Source: Enoplolaimus lenunculus (taxonomy: Eukaryota; Nematoda; Enoplea; Enoplida; Thoracostomopsidae). From it: a DNA stretch of 64,000 nt. The notes below the pieces were generated by a model. It was not told the origin of the DNA. It saw only the letters and a program-made list of their open reading frames with translations, and ran no database searches. Positions 22,236 through 35,600 of this stretch are shown in pieces (position 1 is the stretch's first letter; every line of letters begins with the position of its first letter). The DNA is taken from assembly GCA_030248215.1 (NCBI GenBank), contig JASANG010002845.1, positions 248,001-312,000 on the forward strand, written 5' to 3'. Position numbers and translations under genes: made by a program.

Positions 22236-24711
22236 ATATAATTATAGCCAGGTGTTGCATTGGTTTCAGAATCCTTCAGCAACTCAGTTGCGACATTTTT
22301 CGTATTTTATAAAATTGTATAGTTGTTTGTAACTTTCAAAAGCGGCTGTTAGAAAAGCGACGACAGAGGAAGGCTCCCCCCAAACTTCCGGTTCAAAATT
22401 TGTAATTTTAGATAAAAATGTTTGCCGACATAAATCACAGTCTTGTTGTACAGGTCCTCGTGTAAACTTGTCTACAGAAAAAATAGGGGGTAGAATAAAA
22501 AAAGGCAGACGAAATGAAAGAGAAAGAAAGCTTTGGAGTTCAGAATTGAAATATCAAAATAACTGGCTGGCAATTTTTGACCTTTATGCAATCGAAGTAG
22601 AGGTATTCATTGTACTTTACGGTGAAGAACATGAAGCGTACAATAAGGAAACACACTTGGACCTGGAGATAATTCGGCTGGTCTCAAAACGTTGGAGACA
22701 CCTTCAACCGGAGCAAATATGACAAGCGCAATTACTGGCAATCAATTCTCATAGACGAAACATTGCACAATTTAGTAATTTACCAATTCTGAACACCTTA
22801 ATTGTTCACAAAAGCTCTTTGAATGATATTCGCATAATTTTGGAGTTGTGAGTAAAATATTTACTTGAGTATTCCGACCTATTTTGAATTTGAACTGAAA
22901 CATATTTACCAGCATTTGAAATTCCATATCTACGATGGCTACGCCAAGTAAAGCTGTTTTGCAGTAATCGCTTTTGTTTTGATCCAAACACTTTTGTGCA
23001 CACAACAGTTCAGTAATAATTCGCACTGATTTGAAAGTCAATAAAATTTAGATTAAATAACATTGTCAGCGTGTACGTATTGAAACCTCACAACAGCAAA
23101 TCATTTCGTCAAAAAACTACACGAAATACCAAGGGCGAATCCAGCGAGATCCATTGGCGCACCGTAATCCGTCCTTTTGCAAAATTCTTGTCAAAATTCC
23201 AAATAAAAAAATGGTTTCAAATCCATCTGTACAGCTTCAATCAAATCAAGTTTACACGTCAAGATATCGTTTTAGTTCAGCGAATAGCAACCGGTGAATC
23301 CCACTGACGTTTTTTTCTGACTCCGAACCTCAATACGGCTGTAAACGAGAGCCTGTAGTCTAAGGTTTCATTGATATCTTGTGCAATTTCATATGCGCTT
23401 TCGTTTAGTAAACAGTTTCTACTAAGACGTTTGACAGAGTATATTTTGAATTGACATTATAAGTAACCTTTAATGTTCTTTTAACACTTATGGTTAGTAG
23501 CTACACCTGTTTGAGTTGTATATTCTGTTTTTATGCATTAGTATATGTCATTTAAAATCGTTTCAATCTTTGAGGTAGGCGACTTTTATACAGGTCCGAC
23601 ACCAGAGGGGGCCCAGGAGGAGCTCGACCCCCTTGAAAGAACTTTGGCACCTTCTAGTAAAATTTCAACCTTGTTTGAAAGTCACCGAAAACGCTTCTAT
23701 GCCCATGCTGAAAAATGTTTAGCACCACCCTAGCAAGTTGAGCTAGCTACGGGCTTGATTTTACAAAACCATTTTCATTGAGTAACCATACCTGTCATTT
23801 ATTTTTTCAACTCACGTTTCTTTTGTTCATAGTCACATAATCCTGATCAACGCTTAAATATAAAGTAAACCGCCGCCTCATGAATAGAGTGGTGTGTCTA
23901 GCTTGGAATTGAGATTGCAGGGGTCGCATTCTGGTCAACTTACAACACTTTACCAGTGACATATCTAGGTTCTTAGGAAGGGAATAGCATGATGGCCAAG
24001 CTCCCGTAGTTAGCTCCGAGTTCAATTTACTGACTGAGTAACGGGTGCAGCCCGAATCATCGCGCACATGAGCAATTTTTCTTAATTTATAGATGCTTTG
24101 ATTTTCGATGGAATTAACAATTTTTAAGTTTTAATTCCCGAGGTTTACAAAAAATAGAGCTTTAAAGCCAAATTTTTGGCAACACTTTGAAAATTTTTGC
24201 TAAATCTAGCAAATTTAACACCTTTTATTATTTACCAAATTTATAGTCTTGGCTCCGGATTTTTTCACCTCCGGTTGCACCCTGTTGATACTGTTGTATC
24301 ATTCCAGTATAAACTTCAGGTTGTAGCCTTTCCCGAGCCTTTCCCGGTGCATTTTTGATTATAACGTAATGGAATGAACGTGACACGAAACACAAGGTTT
24401 GTACTATACCGATACAAAATTTAGTGCTGCGCTATTTCGGTTGGGGAATTCGAACCTTATGCCTTGCTCTAAATAGCGCCACAGGCAGAATATTTGAACG
24501 ATTAACTGTGGAATTCACCAGGAGCGAAGCGAGCGGGAAGCCAGACGTAATTTTAGAATATATTGTAAATTTTATCCGCTTTGACTTATATGGTTCGCTG
24601 TTAAGAATAACAAAAGTTTGAAACGTTTATTCAATGCTTAATTAAAGTTTATTGCTTGTCGTTTGCACGAAAGTACTCTTTTAGTGGCAAATCTGCAAAT
24701 TTTATGATGAA
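22236..24711. other. Intergenic, no gene recognised
   Basis: About 23585-23757 is a copy of the repeat ending agctagctacgggct. About 24244-24340 holds a ccggttgcaccctg end of the hAT-like family. Open frames at 22468-22722 and 24424-24621 lack any recognisable domain or splice context. Confidence 0.5.
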
Positions 24712-25002
24712 ATCACTAGCGGATCCAACGATCCTACCATACAATATTTCCATCTCATGTTTTTTGTAAAAAGTAGGATTTTTCATCAGTAATTTTTTTG
24801 CTAAAGTATTAAGGTTCCTACCTTACAATTTTTCTCCCTCACAACATTTTTTGTAGAAACATAATTTTTATGATAAATGACAAGAACCGTACCTCACAAT
24901 TTTTTCGCTGAGAATGACACATATCGTATATAGTATAAATTGCGTTTCATTAAATTTACCAGCCCGCCCACTGGCAGAATTTTATAGATCTGCCACTGAA
25001 TG
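24712..25002. mobile_element. Degenerate GGCGGATC-type repeat
   Basis: Starts cactagcggatccaac and ends tagatctgccactgaa. Inside are repeated tcctaccttacaattttt motifs. The same internal motif recurs, with similar ends, at 31385-31650 and 46815-47052. Confidence 0.6.
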
Positions 25003-26887
25003 CATCTTCCACTATATCATGCGTACTCCAGAAATCTTTAAATCATTGATGGAAACTGAAGCAACGACGCTCCAGTAGCAAACTGTATCCTGAAGTAAAA
25101 AAGCTTCAACGTCGGTCACCATTCAGTTTTGGGTGGCGCTTACGTCAGATCTGTTTTTGCTCTGAGATCCGCACTCGTTGTTTACACCAAACATCGAAAT
25201 AGCGCTGTACGTCAATTTTCTGTAGTCTGCTAACACCGGATACTACAACTAAAAAAATTTTATAAACAGCACAGAAATGAAAATTAGCGTTCACGGCGAC
25301 CGACATGGTGTTAAACTTTGCTCATTTAAGCAATTCACACGTGAAAGTTTCTGCAACAAAAATTTGCAATAAAATTCAATTGTAAAATTTTGTGAAACCG
25401 TTTTAACTGATTTATGATTTAGATAAAATTTTCGTTTTACGTTTCAAAAGTAACAACCACAAGCTAGAAACTGTTATATTTGCAAAGATTTATACCAAGA
25501 GCTGACATAATTTAAAAAACCATTAGCAGTGATTCAGTTGATCGGCGTTCTCAGCTACGTTTAGCGCCTACTATTAGTTGCCTGACGTACAAATTGTGAG
25601 CACGGATGCCCAATCCAATTTAGAGAATACACCGAGTCTGACCGCTTTGAAACGGGGAAAGTGGGCGGACATACAGTCGGCTAGCGTAGATTTTTTCTTA
25701 GGCTTAGAAATCAGCTTATGATAGGCTTAGGCTTAGGCTTAGGTTTACACTTTGTATTAACATTCTTCTGTAGTAAACACGGGTTTTAAATTTTAATTGA
25801 TGTCTTTGACATTATCACAAAACGTAAAACTCTTGTTCAAAACGTTAACGACGATTGTCTTAGAATGTTTGAGCAAAGTGTTTTTTGGCTCTGAAAATTA
25901 ATTGTTTCAATATATAAAGGAGGCGATTTGAACAAACCTATATAACTTCCGGTCCCAGATCCAAAACAATCGGTTATCCGGTAAAATTTCAAGAAGTATA
26001 ATGATTTGTTAGGATCATAAACGTTTTGCGTGTCGTGATTCGGTGGTATATGGTGCAGTTCAAATGTTGAATGAGGAAACTACCTAAAGCTTTCAAACAA
26101 GCTATTATTGTCGTTTATTTTGACTTGATAGATTTTACTTACTCATGAAAGCATTTGTTGCGAGTAGAGTTAAACGATTTGTTACTTTGTGAATATACGT
26201 TTTTGAGGTTTCGTAATAGTTTTAGATGTCTTGTGTGTTTTTGTGGAAAAATTTGTGTGAATTTTGTGTTGTACTATTAAAGCATCCCACAAGGCTTTTA
26301 TTGCCTTGTTACGATGTCAAAATAAATATTGTCCCAAGTTCGTTATTAAAATTTCCTACTGTTATTTGACATATTCGTCGCTTTGTTAGGCTAGCAGCAC
26401 CTGAGATGAGTACTTGTTTTTAATAACAATGTTAATTAATATTTTAAGGTTTTTTATTAGTTGTTCGAATTGCAAAACATTTGTATTAAAATTTTGTCAG
26501 TGTGTGCAATTTTCAAGTTTTAATCCTTCTACTTCTGGAGGTTTTCAGACATAAGCGGAAACACTTAGGAGGTTGACTGCTGAAGCAAGCTCAAATATCA
26601 AAACCTACGGTGTTTTGCTTAGATATTCTGGTCACAAAATCGGTTAGCTGCCGGTTAGTTTTAATTTAGCAATGCTAATTAGACGGAAATCTTCGCTGAA
26701 ATAGGCTGTGACAATTTGAGCGGAGAAGTAAGAGGAACACAGGTTTTTTAACTGGCTGTCTTAGCTTCGCCACGTCCGTTTTCCATATTTGATCTGCGAA
26801 ATCAGATTCAATGGATCCCTATTGGTATAACGGTGAAACTACAATAAATTATCTAACAAAGCTTTGCTCACATATAAATGCTATTAC
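25003..26887. other. Intergenic, no gene recognised
   Basis: A fragment of a TTAGGC MITE lies at about 25690-25745 (ataggcttaggcttaggctt). The rest is AT-rich unique sequence without a supported gene. Confidence 0.5.
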
Positions 26888-27277
26888 CAGTGGCGGATCC
26901 AGGATCTCAAAATGGGGGGCATAATTTCACAGGTAAAAAACTTATTTTTGACCCATACTGTAGTGACCCAAAAAAGAAGGAGGGCCCCATTTTGAGTCCC
27001 AATTAATAGGAGCCCGTATCCCTAATAAGAGTCCGTAACCGGGCAGAGTCCTTAACCCTTGTTAGAGTCCATAAATATCAATTATCCCTAATTGTAGCGC
27101 ATAAATGACTCCAGGGCCAAATAAAGGTGAGTTCGAAACTTTAAGGCGTGCTTATACTATTGTGTATAAAACAGAGAAATACACAGCGTAGCACAGCAAT
27201 TGACACTATATAATTTTTGTCGAGATGCTGTTGGGGGGGCCCACGGCCGGGGTGGCCCCCCATGGATCCGCCATTGG
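26888..27277. mobile_element. CAGTGGCGGATCCAGG MITE, with nested TA element
   Basis: Ends cagtggcggatccagg and catggatccgccattgg are inverted repeats. Compared with 37211-37558, the copy is interrupted from 26955 by a truncated ctgtagtgaccc element and resumes near 27187 (cagcgtagcacagcaattg). Confidence 0.8.
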
Positions 27278-27500
27278 CTATTACTTTATAAAACGTAACA
27301 AAATATGAGTTACCTATACCTTACGTTGATTGTTAGATATTGCATAACAATCAATTAACAGGTCACCTGGATTTTTCGTAGAGATCAATGGGTGATTAAC
27401 GCGTTACACGCTGGATGGAAGTACTTTTAAATTTTAGAAAGCAAATAAATTGTTTTGCTTCTATAATTATTAAATCAATTCCTGATATAGCATTGCTGAA

Positions 27501-28281
27501 ATGAAAATTTTGATTGCATTGTTGCTTGTTACCGTGATGTTAGCATTTTCGGCAGAAGCAAAATTTTACTTAGGAGAAAACGGAGGTATGTCATCACTTG
27601 CACAGGTGCTTCGTATATGCCATTGGCATCTCCACGGTTCACCAACTTCAGACGGGGGCCGCACGATATATTGCAAATGACAAAAGTTCTCGAGCTAAAA
27701 CGGGCACGAAACCAAACGCAATTTCTGTGCTAAATGTTAAGCCAATATTTTGGGTTTGATCAACGTCAGGGGCATCAGCCATGTGGAACCTGAATATTTC
27801 TGAATTTATCAAAGTGCTCACTCTCTGGTCAAGGGGAGTAAATGGAGTCTCGGGGAGGCTCTACGTCCCTGTCTTGAAATAGTCGTTAACTTCAAACGCA
27901 GAGCCTGTATTGTGTACTTGTAATAACACCTCATGATAACGTTTTAACAATTATCGTAAATATAGCCGACGACAACGTAGGAAGAACTTTTGAAAAAATT
28001 CAACCTGTGGACCGAGCCTTGGGTTCAAAGGCATACCTCTATTCGCAACCTGAAACAGTAAATACGGTCGGCTTTTAATTGCTAAATTTGGTTACCAGTT
28101 GACACGCTAAACATTTGTTGTTGCAGATTATGGATATCGATCAGGTTTCTTCAAACGAGGAACATTCAGTCGATTGGGTCGCATGCTGACATCGCCAAGC
28201 CGTGAAATTTCAAGCGTATCGACAAGAGCTCATTTTCCGCATTCGCCATGGAATTCTGGTGGTGGCCGTTTCAGTGGATAA
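27501..28281 (+). CDS. Two-exon small secreted peptide precursor (79 aa)
   Basis: Exons 27501-27585 and 28127-28281 join in phase 1 across a GT-AG intron (donor g|gtatgt, acceptor ttgttgttgcag). The product starts with a clean signal peptide, MKILIALLLVTVMLAFSAEA, probably cut before KFYLGENG. The mature part, about 59 residues, has no cysteine. It contains a dibasic site (SGFFKR) followed by GTFSRLGR, which looks like an amidation-type Gly-Arg end, and finishes with a Gly/Ser-rich HSPWNSGGGRFSG. A polyadenylation hexamer follows at 28492. I do not recognise the family. Likely roles are a neuropeptide-like precursor or a short defence or cuticle peptide; this is inference. The splice phase, signal peptide and poly(A) signal together support a real gene. 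Confidence 0.7.
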
Positions 28282-28491
28282 ACACCGATCGTATTGTTTG
28301 CCATTTGCAACAAATTGAAATCCTTTGAAATAGCGAGTTACTTAATTGTTTTTATAATTGTTTGAGTTTCAGATCTCAAAATAATTTAATTGGTTTTCGA
28401 AAAGTTAATTATAGTTTTTCAACAGGGTTGATGACGAAAATAAGTCTCAGTAACTTAAACTGGTTGGAGAATTAAACATTTTTTAAAATGT

Positions 28492-28497
28492 AATAAA
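28492..28497 (+). promoter_or_regulatory. Poly(A) signal of the small secreted peptide gene
   Basis: AATAAA about 210 nt downstream of the stop codon at 28281. Confidence 0.5.
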
Positions 28498-28674
28498 CTT
28501 AAAATAGTTTATATTCGTAATCTGTTTCATAACTTGAAATTTCGAAGTATGACGTTAACTTACAATTTTTATTAAACTCAAAGACCTTACTATAGGAGAG
28601 CTAAATTGAAAACAATGTGATGATATTAGACTAGAGTTATATTATACTGTATACAAATTTTAGGAAGTAGTGGC

Positions 28675-29429
28675 TGGGTTTCTGAAATCTTACTTAAGTA
28701 TTTACAAGTTATACTTAAGTAAAGTCGTCTACTTCAGTAAATAAATACTTAATTTTTCGGACAAAAACAGATAAATGCCAAATGTGAGCCAGTGTAATAA
28801 TAAAACAGTACTAGTTCTCCTTTATATTAAGGAGGTGCCATGAGTCTGCAACTTCAGTTAGACCAGGGTGAGTATGTCTGAGCAGCTAATCTGTAATATG
28901 ACAAGCAGCGACCCGAATAAGAGGGGGTAATAAGAAGGGGGTCACCATTTCGAGTCCCAATCAGAAGGAGTCCATATCCCTAACAAAGAGTCCGTAAGCG
29001 AATAAAGTCCATAAACCCTAATTATAGTCCATCAATGTCAATTACAACTAATTGTAGCGCATAAATCACTCAAGCACCAAATACAGTCGAGCTCGAAACT
29101 TTAAAGCATAGTTAAGTTTTGAAAGTACATTCCTAAGTATAACCTTGCATTATCGTTCAGCATTTGATGCAAGGCAAAAAACGTTTAATTCGACGGATAG
29201 TTGCAATACCGGATATATGTCAGTAACCAAGGATGGCGGAGGGCGGATTGAAAATAAATAGCAGTCCGTAACCGGTTAACAGACGTGAATAAATATCAGT
29301 CTCCCCTCTTATTCCGGCGACTACAGTAAGTAAGCTTTTAACAACGACAAAATGGTTGAGTGATTGCTTAGCTGGTACTTTAAGTATATACTAAGTCATA
29401 CTTAAGTAGGGTTTCAGCAACTCTGCCAT
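28675..29429. mobile_element. TGGGTTTCNGAAA MITE interrupted by a TA-target MITE
   Basis: Left end tgggtttctgaaatcttact and right end cttaagtagggtttcagcaa match 10867-11213. Between them lies the separate element at 28904-29328. Confidence 0.8.
28904..29328. mobile_element. CTGTAGTGACCCGAATA MITE, nested copy
   Basis: Left end cagcgacccgaataagaggg and right end cccctcttattccggcgact. The interior matches the reverse of 16133-16550 with its gagtcc words. Confidence 0.8.
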
Positions 29430-30448
29430 TATCAGATATCTTTAGTTCATGTTGCCCCGAGGTGTCTGCAGTTTTTGACTAATAGAATTCTATTATTAGG
29501 GAAAATGTCACAGGGCTGGACGACAGTATTTGAATGGACAGCTTCTTTTTATGCTCCCGCATAAAAGGTTGAATGTCTTGAAAATATCAGGTTGAACGTT
29601 CAACATTCAGGTTAACAGGTTGGCACTACTCTTGCAACCGTTACAATACGAAATACAATTTGAACTGTTTATGATATGTTTTTGGAAATGTTATTTAAAT
29701 TACAGGTAAAATTTTGAATATTTTAATTTATAAGTTATCAACATTACTATTTTACAGAAGTAAAACGATGCAAGCACGATGACAAAAACACGAGTGATTT
29801 ATACTGAATAAAATCTGTAGATAACATCTTCTAATAAACGGTTGCCAGAGAGCAACTGAGTCCTGTAAACATATTAAAAACGAAGTCTGTCAATTATTAA
29901 TGCTGCATCAACCGTATCATCGTAGCTGTAAAATGTGGCTGAAAACCAATGCATGGAAAAGTACAAAGTTGTATCGTATATATTTCCTACATCCATCCAT
30001 CCAGATATTTTGAAATGTAAAGCCATCGGACGGAGGGGTTGGAACCGGCCCGGGGGCATCCCACTTAGCCAATCGCTGGGCCCCGAATTTTATATAGGTT
30101 TAGTGTAGGAAATAAACCATTAAACAAACCATCTTTTTTCAAAATATTTGCAGAGCCTAACGCTACTTTTCAAAATGCTTGCTACGCCATGACCGCAAAA
30201 TTTATGAAAATTGATCGGAATTAAGGTTCAAAAATACGTATAATTTCGCAACGAATATTTCTCTCATATTTAAAAATGATGCTAAGACCGAACTTTGTTT
30301 ACACACCATTACCAATCGCTTGATCGACAGCGGGTACAGGTGTGGCTTAATGTTAAGTGCCAGTGAAAAACAAATTGAAAAGTTAAAAGTTAATACACAA
30401 ACGTTCGTTGTGCGCAGTCCGTAAGCGAATTAGCTAAAACGTTATTTT
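29430..30448. other. Intergenic, no gene recognised
   Basis: AT-rich sequence. A small cluster of imperfect caggttgaac-type repeats lies near 29570-29640. Confidence 0.5.
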
Positions 30449-30712
30449 AGCTTTAACACTTTCACGCATACAATATACTATGAGCAACTAATCTTACGCT
30501 GATAATGCATAATGTACGATGGTTAATAATTGTTACACTGGCCGTCAGGCTTATCTTCTGTACCAAATGTCAGCTCAAACCGTGAAAGCTCCCTCAGGCA
30601 CGAGCGTCACCTTTAATAGTCGGCCTGTGATGGTCAACGCCTTACATCAGAAAGCCAAGGTTCGAGACCTAGCGTGAAACTATGTTTTAGAAGAAATAGG
30701 AAACATTAATAT
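30449..30712 (+). mobile_element. Old copy of the tRNA-like TTAA MITE
   Basis: Recognisable by aatatactatgagcaacta near its left end, a cacgagcgtcacc block, and a B-box-like aaggttcgagacc. Termini are eroded. Confidence 0.65.
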
Positions 30713-32696
30713 TTTAGGATTTGGTTTTTGCTTTAACCAAAAAACAGTACTAATAGTAAATAGTATTTCTTACCAGTTTGTTCGATGTATGAAGTATAGT
30801 TAAACGTATTTTTATATCAACATGAGACGACAAATATTGATTTTTATCACCGCAACGTTTAATGTAAAAGCTGCTTTTACCGCCCTGATATATACGTGTA
30901 AATTAATACGCAATATCCAACTCTCTTTACGCAAAATTTAGTAACGTTTTACAGCACATCGCAAAGTAAATTTGTTTTTCAAAATGTATAACTAAAGCGC
31001 AGGTTTTGTGTTTTAAATAGTTTCCTGCTTCAAAAACGTTTCGGTGAAACTTAAAAGATAAGATAAATATTAATGAATTACTTGAATGTCCGATATGAGC
31101 ACTTGTTTAAAGTTATTCCTACGAAAAGTCAGCTCACCTAATTTATCAAGTAGTGTAGTGTGGGGCGCCTAGCGTGCGGATGAGAAGTAAACAAGTATAC
31201 AGCAACATACGGACCGTCTATTTCGTTTGGTGTTTAAGGTTAATCAGATCGCTGGTATGTATTTCACAACTTTTTTCAGTATAAGTTTTATTCTGTATTA
31301 AAACGGCATAATAATAGATAAGTGTCAGTTTTTAGTAAAAACAACAGAGTATTTGGCGGATAGGATTTAGTTTCGTGGCGCAGTTAGGCAGAGGCGGACC
31401 CAAACTTTTTGACGGGGGGCGCGCTGGCAAATGTTATGGGACGCAAAAATTGTAAGGTGAGAGGACGTTATCATTTTATCACCAAAAATCTTCTGAGGGC
31501 GAAAAAATTGTAAGATTGGGAGGGACCTTATATAATTTGATCGCCAAAAAATTTTCTGAAGGCGAAAAATTGTAAGTAGGGACATTATCATTTTAACGCA
31601 AAAAAATTTCGGACAGGAGGCGTACGCCCACCTCTCGATCCGCCAGTGCAGTTAGGTATGCATCGTTATGCAAAATTACTGATTATATGTAAAAAACCGT
31701 GTACATTACGAATTTTCGAAATTATACTGATACCTTGCGGACGCAGCCGCCATGCATAGATTTACAACTCCTACGCCGTTTAGCAACGCCTAAGCCTAAC
31801 TTAAGTTCTAAGAGAGACTAGGCGGAGCCGGGGACTCCCTTAAGCTGTGGATTTAGGTTTGGTTCTAGTTTTGTTTTAGTTTTAGGTTGAAATATATTTG
31901 AGTGTGGCACAGCCACCTACAGCCCTCATGTGTCTCGCTACCAATTTGGTAAAGCGGCAAATACGATTTTAATCGAATTGCAATTTTCAAAGTTTTTACG
32001 AATATTCTAACCTTCCTACTATAATGCATGATGGCAGATGGAGGTGTCGTTGCTTCTTCTCATTGCACTTAACATAGCATTCGTTCCGTTGTGCTTGCGC
32101 GTTTCAGCAAAACACCGCTGGTGGTTGATCTTCATGGGTTCTAGGTTCAAAGTTGTTTGCTTGTTTAACGCAGTAAGTAAATACCTCGATTGTCATGCCG
32201 AATGACAGGATTTTTATTGTTAATTTGCCAATTGAGAAAACACGAAATCTTGCCGAACCAAACCCTTTAAAACGTTTGAACTCGTGTTTGTCACATATTT
32301 TGCCGACGTATTCAAGATTATCCTAGTTTTTCCTGCTCATATTATCAGTTGAACATGTTTGAAAACTACGACAATTTATCACCTAACAACTTATCACATA
32401 ATGGTGTCCTAAATGCCTATGAATCAATCTAAACATAATCCTAAGAGTTAAATCCTATTAATCCTAAGCCTAAAATTTTTTTAGTCCATAACATTTCGAA
32501 TTACAAGCGGTTAGGCGACGAGTTGCCTTGCGACGAATTGTTGCGATACCGTTAAAGATACCCCTATTAGGTAATCAGACAAAACTATTGATTGATTTGT
32601 TCAGTTTAATGCAAACGTTGTTCAAAGTTTTCAGCTGTATATTTCTGACAATTATTCCTCATACGATAATCGGTAATAGAAAAATTGCTCTGCGAA
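30713..32696. other. Intergenic, no gene recognised
   Basis: Apart from the repeat at 31385-31650, this is AT-rich sequence with a few isolated cctaagccta words near 31790 and 32460. The promoter of the DB-module gene should lie near its right end, but nothing distinctive is visible. Confidence 0.45.
31385..31650. mobile_element. GGCGGA..TCCGCC repeat with AAATTGTAAG units
   Basis: Ends gcagaggcggaccc and cgatccgccagtgc are inverted. Inside are three diverged tandem units of about 60 nt, each with gcgaaaaattgtaag followed by ggacnttat. A related copy in opposite orientation is at 46815-47052. Confidence 0.65.
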
Positions 32697-35600
32697 ATGA
32701 ACGAACTGTCAGTACAGGTTCAAAAATTACATACAATAATTGCTAATGCAATTTACGTAGCGTTGCTAATTTGCGTTATATACGCAACCTTAGTATCTTG
32801 TCAATGGCCGCCTAAACGCAACTTGCAGTCCACTGCAATTTCTCGATTTGCAAGCATTAAACCATCACCTTTATCGCGTCGCGTTGGTTATTGCAAAACA
32901 ATGACTTGTTCTCTATGTGCCGCTGCACCGCCTCGTAGATGTTTACAAACCTGTCGCCGATTAAAATGCCTGCCTCAAAACTCAAACGTAAACAAAAATC
33001 ATCAAAATAATCAATCCGACAAATCGGTGAAGGAAACGGAAATCAATGAGTTTGACAATAATAATAATAATAATAATAATAACAAAAACAATAACAACAA
33101 TAAAAGTTTAATTGGCAAGAATTATGCAAGTTTTGAATCGAAATATATCCGTAATGGAGTGAACGGCGGTGAAGTATTTAGAATTTATAGTAATTTACCT
33201 GTTGGAGCAGTTGCTAGTATTAACAGTACAAATGCCACCAAGTCTACGCCATACAGAAGTAATGGACCGAAAAGACAGGTACAAAACACTGAAGTTCTGA
33301 CTGTAAACGTCTCGCATGGAAGCTGTGATAGGGGTTAACATCGTGACGTAGCAATGGTTTGGCTAAACAAAAATTTACTGAGATCAATTCCAAACTGAAT
33401 TTCTGTGCTACAGTTAAAGAGAATAGCGTCTAGCTTTGCTCTCGCGATGTTTTCTTCAAGTTGCACTCACGTGACGAACAATTGGGCGCGGTCCGGTTAC
33501 ATAAACATCCAAAATTTGAAGGACCTAAAAGGGAACTTTGAAATTGGTTTCAGAGCCAACCAGGGGAGCTATGCCAAATTCGTATAACCCACCATGACAG
33601 TTAATTCGTCACTGCTAATGAGCTCCAAGTGTACTTTCTGGCAAAAAACCAATCCACGATCCACAATTAACTCCAAAGATTTTGCTTATGGTTCTTGAAG
33701 GTTTCAGAATTTTGGGTATTCGTCTGTTACCAGGATGTAACCGGATATTCGTTTTCGTTTCCGGTAAACATCGGTATTCGTTTCCGTTAATTACCGGAAA
33801 TTCCATTTTTACGCTTCAAAATTATAAATAAATAACGTACGTATCTTACGGTTTTTCATTACAGTTATGCTGCGATTGTTCTATAAGAAATAATTGCGAA
33901 ATTCATCCCAAATCTTAAAAATTTTGGTGCATCCGCTATTTTCTTATTAAAATGTTGTAAAGCCAAATAAATAATTTGCTTGCGTCAATTGTGTTGCCAG
34001 AAAATACAACATCTTTCAAACTTTTGTACTTCAATATCCGTTCTCCGTTTCTATCATTATTAATACTATCCGTTTACGCCCTAAAAGTCGCTAGGATCAC
34101 GTGCCTCAAAAGTCATAAAGTGTGGTTATTTATAGACTTAAATTTATTTGTTTCAGAGTCTTTTTGCTAAAAATCGCAAATTCAACAAATGTTGCAGCTC
34201 TTGTTTGCCGTACTGTGCACGTGAACACATTTGTCGATATAACGTGAAGTTGACAACTGTAAGTTCGTCTTGTAAATGAAAATGTTTTATATTTTAAATC
34301 ACAGACCCCTTATGAAACGAATATGTTTCTACAGCTTGCGTCGGCAAACTTTATTTATATAAGTCGCGTGAACCTATAACCACTGCACCGCATGTGATAT
34401 CTTTCGTTCCTTGGAGTGCGCCCCGCTGGTGCAGGTGCCAACACCGACCTCATGTTACTACGCGTATATAAACATTGTGTAGCTTATATTTCACAAATGT
34501 TTTTCTTGTGTAACAAAATGTGTGATGATTCGCGCAGTTACATAAACGTCTGTATAAGTATTGTCTTCGCCTGTTTTTAGTAATGTCTAGGTACAATAAC
34601 CGTAATTGCTAGTACAACCGCATACTGAATGCATGCCAAGATAGGAGGTTAGGTCGGTGTAGCGTATCCGCGCCCCACCACGTATTGCGTCCTTCATAAT
34701 CAAGGCCACAGCAGCACGCAAACCGAGTAAAAAAACTTGGATGCGGGTATACCCGCGCGGGTAAAGAATTTCAAAGCGTGGATAAAATATGTGATTCTTT
34801 ACTCGCCTGGAATTTTGGTAACAAACCATAAACACATTAGGTTTAAACAAAATTAGCCGATGCTTCGTTATTTTTTAATTTTTTTTTACAGAAGAACGGT
34901 TTGTTTTTTCACATTTTTTATAGAATAACGATTGGCTTTTCCATGCATCCGGTTACAACACTGAGGTCTGCGTTTATAGCTGAGGCAGCAAACCGGTAAA
35001 TTGTGACAAATTCTTAAAAAGACACCTAAACGTAACTTTTAACAACAATGTGGAAAATTTCTTAAAATGCACAGCGGCCACATTATTTTAACCGCGTCCG
35101 GTTCCGGCTTCGGCAAAACTTTTGACAACCGGATTGCGAAGGTCTCCAAAATCAAGTGATAACGAATTACTTATTTATATCAAGAGTGGATGATGTCCAC
35201 CTTGTAGAAGAGTGCGCAACTGCTTGGGCTGTGCATGGTACTAAATGTACCAGCACGCGTGGCATTTTTATTCACCCCTCCCCCCTCAATCAGGGGGGTT
35301 TAAGCAAGAGATTAACAATGAAGTATGCTTACGTACACCTACCCCCCATAAACAAGGGGGGTTACAATTTGCTCCTAGCATTACTACAATATAAAACTGC
35401 ATACAGACCCCCTAAACAAGGGGGGTAGGCGAATAACGCAACGCGTGCCGGGTACATTCTTTAATACACAGAATGTACCCAGTTGCACACTCTTGTTATA
35501 ACGAGTAATCATCCACTCTTGTTTATATCAATATACACTGAAAATTTAACAGACTTTACTGACCGCATAACGAAGAATTGATAAATGTCAGTCGTAGGTA

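Noticed and set aside
22013-22282. Minus-strand frame that looked like a protein exon
   Set aside because: Most of it is a repeat shared with 34735-34830, in which the frame is not conserved.
22468-22722. Charged 84-codon open frame
   Set aside because: It opens at TTG, has no recognisable domain and no neighbouring exon that fits.
33279-33338. Exon 1 of the DB-module gene simply reading on to its own stop as the main product
   Set aside because: A phase-0 donor at 33278 joins exactly to the acceptor at 36912 and supplies a recognised module; the read-through form is kept only as a possible isoform.
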